Part shown: one piece after another, positions 7,789 through 12,812 of the stretch | How the letters are laid out: the number at the start of each line of letters is the position of its first letter | Numbering within the stretch: the stretch's first letter is position 1 | Assembly (NCBI GenBank): GCA_964628455.1 | Contig: CAZVPD010000109.1 | Coordinates: 1-12,812 of the forward strand | Length of the DNA: 12,812 nt | Direction: 5' to 3' | Origin: JAQVWU01 sp964628455 | GTDB taxonomy: Bacteria; Bacillota; Clostridia; Oscillospirales; CAG-272 | Translations under genes and position numbers: made by a program | The notes under the pieces: model-generated | The model's input: only the letters and a program-made list of their open reading frames with translations | The model's database searches: none | Told to the model about the DNA's origin: nothing

Positions 7789-8804
7789 TACTCATCACCT
7801 CTTTCGGCGGGATTTTTTTTGCGTAATATCATTTTTCTTATACCGGTGAAAAGGTCATCGAGTGTATTGCCGAAAGAAAAATCATATCTGCCGAATAAGC
7901 CCGATGGTTTGAATATCATGACGATAACAAGCAGCAGGGAATATATGACCATTCGGTATTCCGAGAAACCGCGCAGCATTTCCGGAAGAAGGGTAAGTGC
8001 GATCGCCGAAACTACAGAACCGATCATCGAACCGAGTCCTCCGAGAACAACCATAACCAGTATTTCGACCGATCTCATAAATCCGAACGTTGACGCGTCC
8101 AGTATACTGAGATAATGCGCATACAAACCACCCGCAACTCCGGCAAAAAAAGCGGAAACGGTAAATGCCATCACTTTGTAATAAGTTGTAGGTATTCCCG
8201 ACGCTTCCGCTGCGATTTCATCCTCGCGAATAGCCAGTATAGCTCTTCCGTGACGCGATTTGATCAGGCATGTCAAAATAAACAGTGTGATCACTACCGT
8301 TATAAACACCCCTGCGACACCGGTATGTTTCTCGATTCCCCGCAGCCCGTAAGCTCCGCCGGTAAATTTAACGTTAAGGATAATCACGCGTATAATTTCA
8401 CCGAAACCAAGTGTTATGATGGCAAGATAATCGCCGCGCAGCCTTAATGCGGGGAGACCGATAACCACACCGAAACAAGCTGCGACGCATCCTCCTATAA
8501 AAAGGGCCAGGGTGAATTCAAACGCGGACGGCAATTCAACGGCCAGCGAGAACAAAGCGGAAGCATATGCTCCGACAGCCATAAAACCGGCGTGGCCAAG
8601 CGGGAGCTGACCGAGAAATCCGGCGGAAATATTCAGACTCACGGCCAGTATAATGTTAAATCCGATCGGGATCAGGAGAAGCGCAAAATACATATTCAAC
8701 ACGCCGCTGTTTATAAGCGACATAATGACAATAAAAAGCAACAGTACCGAGACACTGTTTAAAATATAACGGAACCAGGTTTTTTTAAGCAATTTTGTTT
8801 TCAT
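7788..8804 (-). CDS. livM: Branched-chain amino acid ABC transporter permease LivM
   Basis: 338 residues, a BPD_transp_2-type membrane permease that pairs with LivH to form the channel. Multiple hydrophobic segments span the protein after a short basic N terminus (MKTKLLKKTWFR). Recognisable family features are SAGFLGQLPLGHAGFMAVGAY (about 61-81), GLPALRLRGDYLAIITLGFGEI (about 115-136), GRAILAIREDEIAAEASGI in the cytoplasmic loop, and VLGGLGSMIGSVVSA, the loop expected to dock with the ATPases. It lacks the long N-terminal extension of E. coli LivM, as is usual in Gram-positive versions. The ATG has AAGGTG seven bases upstream, formed by the last codons of livH, and starts four bases after the livH stop. 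Confidence 0.95.
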   Translation of the reverse strand: MKTKLLKKTWFRYILNSVSVLLLFIVIMSLINSGVLNMYFALLLIPIGFNIILAVSLNISAGFLGQLPLGHAGFMAVGAYASALFSLAVELPSAFEFTLALFIGGCVAACFGVVIGLPALRLRGDYLAIITLGFGEIIRVIILNVKFTGGAYGLRGIEKHTGVAGVFITVVITLFILTCLIKSRHGRAILAIREDEIAAEASGIPTTYYKVMAFTVSAFFAGVAGGLYAHYLSILDASTFGFMRSVEILVMVVLGGLGSMIGSVVSAIALTLLPEMLRGFSEYRMVIYSLLLVIVMIFKPSGLFGRYDFSFGNTLDDLFTGIRKMILRKKNPAERGDE

Positions 8805-8808
8805 AAAG

Positions 8809-9681
8809 CTACACCTTTTCCGTATATTTTACGCCGAGGAGACCCGCAGGCTTAAATAGCAATACCAGAATCAATATTCCGAAAACGACTGCATCGGCGA
8901 GTTGGGAACTTATATAACCTTTAGTCAGGCTTTCCGCAATACCGATGATCAGTCCGCCGATAACGGCACCGGGTATGGACCCGATCCCGCCCAATACGGC
9001 TGCAACGAACGCTTTAAGCCCCAGCATTGAACCCATGGTCGGCTGGATCTGAGAATATGAACTGATGTACAGTATTGCGGCTATCGCGGCAAGACCTGAA
9101 CCCAGCGCAAAAGTAAAAGAAATCGTATTGTTTACATTGATGCCCATAAGCTGGGCTGCTTCGTTATCTTCCGAAACTGCCCGCATGGCTTTTCCGATCT
9201 TCGTTTTGTTAACCAGCAGAGTCAATCCTACCGTAATAATAACGGAAACGCCGATGGTTACCAGTGTGGTATAAGACAGCGCACGGTCGCCGATCTGAAT
9301 GATACCGCTGAATAAGTTGGCAAACATGCGCGGATTTGATGTGAAAATCAATTGCGCGGTATTCTGCAGCAATAAACTTATGCCGATAGCCGTGATCAGC
9401 AGCGATATACGCGCCGATTTACGCAAAGGCTTATATGCGATTTTTTCGATCAGCATACCGAAACAGGCGCAGAATACAACCGCGGTAAGTACGGACAGCC
9501 ACACCGGTAAATTCAGGCGTGTCATCATCATCCACGTAAAGAAGGAACCCACCATGATTATATCGCCGTGGGCGAAATTGATCAGCTTAACAATACCGTA
9601 AACCATACTGTATCCGAGAGCGACCAGCGCATATATGGCGCCGATCTGAACACCGTTCAGTATTTGGTAAACAAAAGTCAT
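8809..9681 (-). CDS. livH: Branched-chain amino acid ABC transporter permease LivH
   Basis: 290 residues, the first permease of the importer, of normal LivH length and strongly hydrophobic with several membrane segments. Diagnostic stretches are LNGVQIGAIYALVALGYSMVYG at the start, LINFAHGDIIMVG (about 33-45), MRAVSEDNEAAQLMGINV in the cytoplasmic loop, and AVLGGIGSIPGAVIGGLIIG near the C terminus, the ATPase-contact loop. The ATG has GAGG seven bases upstream. It is separated from livK by 82 bases carrying a strong hairpin (9718-9738), so it is probably expressed below livK, and it is tightly spaced with livM. Confidence 0.95.
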   Translation of the reverse strand: MTFVYQILNGVQIGAIYALVALGYSMVYGIVKLINFAHGDIIMVGSFFTWMMMTRLNLPVWLSVLTAVVFCACFGMLIEKIAYKPLRKSARISLLITAIGISLLLQNTAQLIFTSNPRMFANLFSGIIQIGDRALSYTTLVTIGVSVIITVGLTLLVNKTKIGKAMRAVSEDNEAAQLMGINVNNTISFTFALGSGLAAIAAILYISSYSQIQPTMGSMLGLKAFVAAVLGGIGSIPGAVIGGLIIGIAESLTKGYISSQLADAVVFGILILVLLFKPAGLLGVKYTEKV

Positions 9682-9717
9682 AGAATAACCTCGGAAAAAA
9701 GAGAATAATATAAATTT

Positions 9718-9738
9718 GGGCGGCAGTTTCTGCCGCCC
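9718..9738 (-). terminator. Intergenic livK-livH hairpin, partial terminator or mRNA stabiliser
   Basis: A perfect 9-bp GC-rich stem (GGGCGGCAG with CTGCCGCCC) has a 3-base loop and lies 25 bases after the livK stop. On the minus strand it is followed by AAATTTATATTATT, not an uninterrupted T-run, so full termination is unlikely. Such hairpins often protect the upstream message, allowing more binding protein than permease. Confidence 0.7.
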
Positions 9739-9763
9739 GTTGATGTTGATTTAACGAAAGTTA

Positions 9764-10930
9764 TTAATATTTGGCGACGAATTTGTAAGCCCCGTCGGTA
9801 ATTGTAATGATCGCGCAGTCCTTTATGGGGTTGCCGTTTGCATCAAACGTTATATGTCCCGTTACACACTGAAGGTCGGTGGCGGCAATGGCATCAATAA
9901 CGGCCTGATATGATTCGGGAGTCGCTGCGACCGGAACAGTACCTGCGGTATCGACCGCTTTAATGGCATTATAAAGGATATTGGTGGCATCATAACCGAG
10001 TGCCGCAAGGGCGTTGGGTGTTGCATCATATTCTTCTTTATAAGCGGCAATGAAATTCTGTACGGTTTCGGATGTATCATCGGCAGCATAATGGTTGGCA
10101 AAATAAAGACCTTCGAATACCGAAATGTCCGCGCCTTCAATTTCGAGAACGCCGTCGGTACCGTCAACTCCAAGGAAGGTTCCCTTGAAGCCGGCGTCTC
10201 NNNNNNNNNNCTGGGAGCAGATAAGGTATGCGTTATTATAATAGTCGGGTATAAACAGAACTTCGGGATTCTGAGCCAGAATATTCGTAAGCTGAGCGTT
10301 AAAATCAACGTCGCCTTCTCCGTAACCTTCGGTAGCTACGATCGAAAGACCGAGTTCGCCTGCTTTTGCGGTTATGGAATCTTTCAGGCCTGTGGAATAC
10401 GCGTCGGAAGTATTATAAATGATCGCTCCTGCTTTTGCTTTCAGGTAATCTGATGCGAAAGTGGCTATGGCACCGCCCTGGAATGGATCTTCAAAACAGG
10501 CGCGGAAATAGTTGTTGCCGTAGGTTGTAACGTCGGGATGCGTGGCTGTTCCCGTAATGCCGGGGATGTTCAGATTCACGGATTCCTGAGCGACGCCGAA
10601 TGTAGGACCGCTTGTGACCGGACCGATGAAAGCAACCACTTTATCGGAATTTACGAGTTTGTTGTACGCGTTCATCGCTTCGGTAGGGTCACCTTTATCA
10701 TCATAAGCGATGAGCTTGATTTTTTTGCCGTTAACCCCTCCGGCATCATTGAATTCCTTTGTGTAGAGTTCAACCGCTTCTTTCACGGCGTTGCCATAAA
10801 CCGCAACATCTCCCGTCAAAGGTGCAATAAGTCCGACTTTAATGGAATCCGAATCGTCTCCGCATGCCGGAATCAGTGCGAGGACCATGATCAACATGAG
10901 AAGTATCGCCGTTATTCTGAAAATTTTCAT
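9764..10930 (-). CDS. livK: Branched-chain amino acid-type ABC transporter binding lipoprotein, with assembly gap
   Basis: About 388 residues. The N terminus is a lipoprotein signal: positive start, hydrophobic core, and lipobox LIPAC with Cys23 as the lipidation site. The mature protein is a periplasmic-binding fold of the Peripla_BP_6 type: IKVGLIAPLTGDVAVYG (30-46), NGKKIKLIAYDDKGDPTEA (67-85), FIGPVTSGPTFGVAQ (101-115), PGITGTATHPDVT (123-135), and NYFRACFEDPFQG (140-152), which lie around the ligand cleft in relatives. Ten Ns at 10201-10210 hide residues 241-244; the frame continues across them, so the gene is probably intact. ATG with AAGGAGG six bases upstream is an excellent start. 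It is first in livKHMGF behind a perfect promoter. The ligand may be leucine/isoleucine/valine or another small amino acid or amide; family resemblance does not settle it. Confidence 0.93.
   Translation of the reverse strand: MKIFRITAILLMLIMVLALIPACGDDSDSIKVGLIAPLTGDVAVYGNAVKEAVELYTKEFNDAGGVNGKKIKLIAYDDKGDPTEAMNAYNKLVNSDKVVAFIGPVTSGPTFGVAQESVNLNIPGITGTATHPDVTTYGNNYFRACFEDPFQGGAIATFASDYLKAKAGAIIYNTSDAYSTGLKDSITAKAGELGLSIVATEGYGEGDVDFNAQLTNILAQNPEVLFIPDYYNNAYLICSQXXXXDAGFKGTFLGVDGTDGVLEIEGADISVFEGLYFANHYAADDTSETVQNFIAAYKEEYDATPNALAALGYDATNILYNAIKAVDTAGTVPVAATPESYQAVIDAIAATDLQCVTGHITFDANGNPIKDCAIITITDGAYKFVAKY
10201..10210. other. Assembly gap (10 Ns) inside livK
   Basis: Ten undetermined bases. 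In frame they give CSQ, three unknown residues and one codon ending in GA before DAGFKG. Relatives commonly read Q-A-R/K-D/E-A-G-F here, so the true gap may be four bases, in the same frame, with ten Ns as a convention. Confidence 0.95.
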
Positions 10931-10993
10931 AAGTCTCCTCCTTAAAAATAATATTAAAAATGATGATATATAAAATCATATCACATATTTTTT

Positions 10994-11022
10994 ATTATAT
11001 CATGAAAAGAAATGTTTGTCAA
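10994..11022 (-). promoter_or_regulatory. Consensus promoter of the livKHMGF operon
   Basis: On the minus strand a perfect TTGACA (11017-11022), a 17-base spacer and a perfect TATAAT (10994-10999). Transcription should start near 10987, giving an AT-rich leader of roughly 55 bases before the livK ATG. A full-consensus promoter predicts high basal expression. Confidence 0.9.
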
Positions 11023-11038
11023 TAAAAATTACATTTAC

Positions 11039-11064
11039 AATTAACATCTTGTCTTTTAATTAAC
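11039..11064. repeat. Direct repeat AATTAAC upstream of the liv promoter
   Basis: AATTAAC occurs at 11039-11045 and 11058-11064, 19 bases apart start to start, close to two helical turns, and 17 bases upstream of the liv -35 box. The stretch between the liv and tRNA promoters (11023-11155) otherwise shows only AT-rich sequence. It may be chance or a binding site for a regulator. Confidence 0.3.
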
Positions 11065-11155
11065 GGAAATCGGTGCATTTCGCAATCTTCTTTCGCGTGT
11101 TTTTAAAACCGAGGTAAAAAAACATGCGGCAGCTGGTTTTATATAAAACGAACTA

Positions 11156-11184
11156 TTGACAAAAATAAAATCTTATGGTATTAT
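11156..11184 (+). promoter_or_regulatory. Promoter of the tRNA-Arg/tRNA-His unit
   Basis: Perfect TTGACA (11156-11161), a 17-base spacer and TATTAT (11179-11184), ending 16 bases before the tRNA-Arg 5' end. It diverges from the liv promoter about 130 bases away. Confidence 0.85.
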
Positions 11185-11200
11185 ATTCGATAGCATATAA

Positions 11201-11277
11201 GTACCTTTAGCTCAGGCGGATAGAGCAACTGCCTTCTAAGCAGTAGGTCGTGGGTTCGAGTCCCCCAAGGTACGCCA
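11201..11277 (+). tRNA. tRNA-Arg (anticodon UCU)
   Basis: A full cloverleaf: acceptor GTACCTT with AAGGTAC, D stem GCTC/GAGC, anticodon stem ACTGC/GCAGT around loop CTTCTAA, so anticodon TCT reads AGA codons. The variable loop is five bases, followed by the T arm with TTCGAGT. Discriminator G and encoded CCA (11275-11277). The T stem GTGGG/CCCCC has one unpaired position (U opposite C, second pair), a mild oddity or a sequencing error. Confidence 0.95.
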
Positions 11278-11297
11278 TCAGGTCATTGATCGATACA

Positions 11298-11315
11298 GCC
11301 GGCATTTTTGCCGGC
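11298..11315 (+). other. Hairpin between the two tRNAs
   Basis: GCCGGCA and TGCCGGC pair around a TTTT loop. No T-run follows, so read-through into tRNA-His is expected. It may help processing of the joint transcript or be a weak attenuator. Confidence 0.5.
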
Positions 11316-11337
11316 CGGCGATTTATTCTGATTATAC

Positions 11338-11415
11338 GGTGGGTATAGCTCAGGTGGTTAGAGCGTTAGGTTGTGGCCCTGAAGGCCGTCGGTTCGAGTC
11401 CGATTACTCACCCCA
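11338..11415 (+). tRNA. tRNA-His (anticodon GUG)
   Basis: A full cloverleaf: acceptor GTGGGTA with TACTCAC (one G-U pair), D stem GCTC/GAGC (AGC pairs intact), anticodon stem TTAGG/CCTGA around loop TTGTGGC giving anticodon GTG, T stem GTCGG/CCGAT with TTCGAGT loop. It has the histidine-specific extra G at -1 (11338) opposite discriminator C73 (11412), and an encoded CCA. It has no promoter of its own in the 60-base gap, so it is co-transcribed with tRNA-Arg. Confidence 0.96.
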
Positions 11416-11421
11416 TACCTT

Positions 11422-11467
11422 AGGAAAAGACAATCCGGATGTTTCGTTCGGGTTGTCTTTTCCTGTT
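11422..11467 (+). terminator. Terminator of the tRNA unit
   Basis: A 16-bp stem, AGGAAAAGACAATCCG (11422-11437) with CGGGTTGTCTTTTCCT (11449-11464) including one G-U pair, has an 11-base loop followed by GTTTTATT. It begins seven bases after the tRNA-His CCA and also lies just past the stop of the convergent gene on the minus strand, where it may act as a weaker reverse terminator. Confidence 0.88.
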
Positions 11468-12812
11468 TTATTCATAATTAAAATGCAGTTCTCTGCCGTC
11501 ATGGGAGGGGTTTGTTATTGTCAGATATTTATCTCCGAATTTTATTTTCCATTCTGTACGGGAACCCAGATACGGGGCGATAAAATCGATAAAAGCAGAA
11601 TTCCGAAAATCTTTTGTTACGAATAATCTGTCCGAAATATCCGGATATTCAATAAACTCTTCGGAAAAATAATCGGGGATAACGGCTTTCGCACCGGCTT
11701 TTACACGATCTGCTATCACTTCGGCGGTTGAAGAAGCAAGCCTGCTGCCGCACAGGATGATAAGATTGGTATTGTTTATGTCGGAAGGTTTTACATACTG
11801 GTCGAAAACCAGAGTCGCCGCTATCGGGTGGAATATCGGATGACAAGTTTTTTCTCGTTCGATCCCGACTCCGTTGATCAGCGGCAGCGTTTTCAATGTT
11901 TCGGTATTGCGCGGATACGCGCCGGCCGGCCATTCATTAAACTCCGATTTATGATAAGTCAGTGACCTGTCTGATGATGTCTGATGAAGCAGCGCATACA
12001 TCACATCGATAAAGGAATCGCTTTTTTTATCGGGAAGGAGAGAGGATGATCCGAACATTCCGCCGCCGTCGAAATTGCCGGATTTGGAAATATAGGAGTC
12101 GTCCGACCGGATGACCGCTATGTCGCAGTTCAGATCGTCAAAGGAATAATCCAAAGAGATATTTGCGGAATAATCTGTTTTGAATTTCTTGAATATTTCG
12201 CCGAATTCGGACAAACGGAAACCTTTTTCGGTATTTCGCGCGAGTATATCGATATTTTCAACAAACATCATATAAGGAGAAAGGCGCCATGCGAGTTCGA
12301 GTGCGCTTTTAAATTCTGCCGGTGAATGCGCCGGAAAACCCCAAAGCCGGGTAAACCAGTTCCCGACATCAAACCCCCATAAGTCGATGCATACACTGAA
12401 TTCCATTCCGTATTGTTTCGCGGCTCCCATTGCGGCGGCAAGCTGAAGCGGGCAGAATTCCTCTTTGAGAATTTTCGGACACGGGTTCATCCCTCCGCGT
12501 GAAAAAGTATGGAACATAATGGGGAACACGTGCTCCGAAAAAAGCCGGGAACCGGAATACTTTTCCCGGACTTTTTTGATCTCGGCAATAATATCCTCTT
12601 CTATCCTGTCGGCGCTTTTATGATGGGGACAGGTCCATTCATATCCGCCTGTTTCGGCGCGGTAAATATTGCTGTGAATCTGTCTGTGTTCGGTTTCATC
12701 ATAAAGAAAGCCTATGAACATTCCAGATGCAGCGGCTTTGGATGCTGCGGCCACAGAGTAGTCACCGCGTTTCATTCCTTCGGCATACGGACCGTTGATC
12801 GAGTAAAATTCA
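11468..12812 (-). CDS. Probable glycoside-hydrolase-like protein with GH42-like Rossmann domain, partial (5' end beyond window)
   Basis: The C-terminal 447 or so residues; the reading frame stays open to the right edge. An ATG at 12773-12775 is probably internal, because sensible coding sequence (EFYSINGPYAEG) precedes it and there is no properly spaced ribosome binding site. Numbered from that Met: a likely TIM-barrel part with FLYDE (23-27), FSVCIDLWGFDVGNW (126-140), PYMMFVENIDIL (167-178) and ISLDYSFDD; then alternating strands and helices beginning CDIAVIRSDD (217-226) and including NLIILCGSRLASSTAEVIADR (337-357) and AKAVIPDYFSEEF. That second part resembles the flavodoxin/amidotransferase-like domain following the barrel in GH42-type beta-galactosidases. 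I do not recognise the family, and Glu173 in FVENID is only a possible catalytic residue. Convergent with the tRNAs. Its role is probably sugar-related, from fold impression and neighbouring genes. Confidence 0.75.
   Translation of the reverse strand, partial: EFYSINGPYAEGMKRGDYSVAAASKAAASGMFIGFLYDETEHRQIHSNIYRAETGGYEWTCPHHKSADRIEEDIIAEIKKVREKYSGSRLFSEHVFPIMFHTFSRGGMNPCPKILKEEFCPLQLAAAMGAAKQYGMEFSVCIDLWGFDVGNWFTRLWGFPAHSPAEFKSALELAWRLSPYMMFVENIDILARNTEKGFRLSEFGEIFKKFKTDYSANISLDYSFDDLNCDIAVIRSDDSYISKSGNFDGGGMFGSSSLLPDKKSDSFIDVMYALLHQTSSDRSLTYHKSEFNEWPAGAYPRNTETLKTLPLINGVGIEREKTCHPIFHPIAATLVFDQYVKPSDINNTNLIILCGSRLASSTAEVIADRVKAGAKAVIPDYFSEEFIEYPDISDRLFVTKDFRNSAFIDFIAPYLGSRTEWKIKFGDKYLTITNPSHDGRELHFNYE

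Noticed and set aside
10201..10210. Treating livK as a pseudogene broken at the Ns
   Set aside because: The frame and the homology pattern continue normally on both sides, so the Ns are an assembly matter.
10931..10993. Riboswitch or T-box leader for the liv operon
   Set aside because: The leader is only about 55 bases and AT-rich, with at most a weak TGATAT/ATATCA stem; no T-box sequence, specifier loop or terminator is visible.
11023..11060. A CodY-type site upstream of livK
   Set aside because: The best stretch (AATTTTTATTGACAA) matches only about half of the AATTTTCWGAAAATT consensus.
11201..11415. tRNA genes as a possible phage or island attachment site
   Set aside because: No integrase, no duplicated tRNA 3' end and no change in gene character on either side.
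11339..11626. A plus-strand open frame of 95 codons
   Set aside because: It begins inside tRNA-His and crosses the tRNA terminator, then overlaps the convergent gene.

Overview
The window looks like chromosome from an uncultured Bacillota, probably a clostridial or gut-type anaerobe and probably a metagenome assembly. The case rests on strong AGGAGG-type ribosome binding sites, GTG starts, consensus TTGACA/TATAAT promoters in AT-rich gaps, a Gram-positive-style livKHMGF operon with a lipoprotein binding protein, and tRNAs with encoded CCA. A run of ten Ns inside livK marks an assembly gap. This is inference; there is no rRNA or marker gene to fix the taxon.

Layout, left to right. (1) 1-651, minus: the 5' part of a sialidase-like BNR-repeat protein that runs off the left edge. 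(2) 762-1844, minus: an unrecognised single-pass membrane protein with a cytoplasmic N-terminal domain, a Pro/Glu-rich linker and an extracellular Ig-like domain. (3) 2024-6123, minus: a two-gene operon, with its own promoter and a strong terminator, encoding a GH38 alpha-mannosidase and a TIM-barrel protein of DUF4832 type. (4) 6309-10930, minus: a complete branched-chain amino acid ABC importer operon, livK-livH-livM-livG-livF, behind a perfect consensus promoter, with a hairpin between livK and livH. (5) 11201-11415, plus: tRNA-Arg(UCU) and tRNA-His(GUG) sharing one promoter and ending in a strong terminator. (6) 11468-12812, minus: the 3' part of a probable glycoside-hydrolase-like protein that runs off the right edge.

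Taken together, three or four genes point to intracellular breakdown of glycans or glycosides; none of the sialidase-like, GH38 or DUF4832 proteins has a signal peptide. No sugar transporter or sugar regulator is in the window. The liv operon is a separate housekeeping-type nutrient importer that happens to sit among them. I found no CRISPR array, insertion sequence, phage gene, toxin-antitoxin pair or defence gene, and nothing that convincingly makes a new multi-gene system. The least explained items are the membrane protein at 762-1844, the partial protein at 11468-12812, and the matching promoter architecture of the sialidase-like and GH38 genes.
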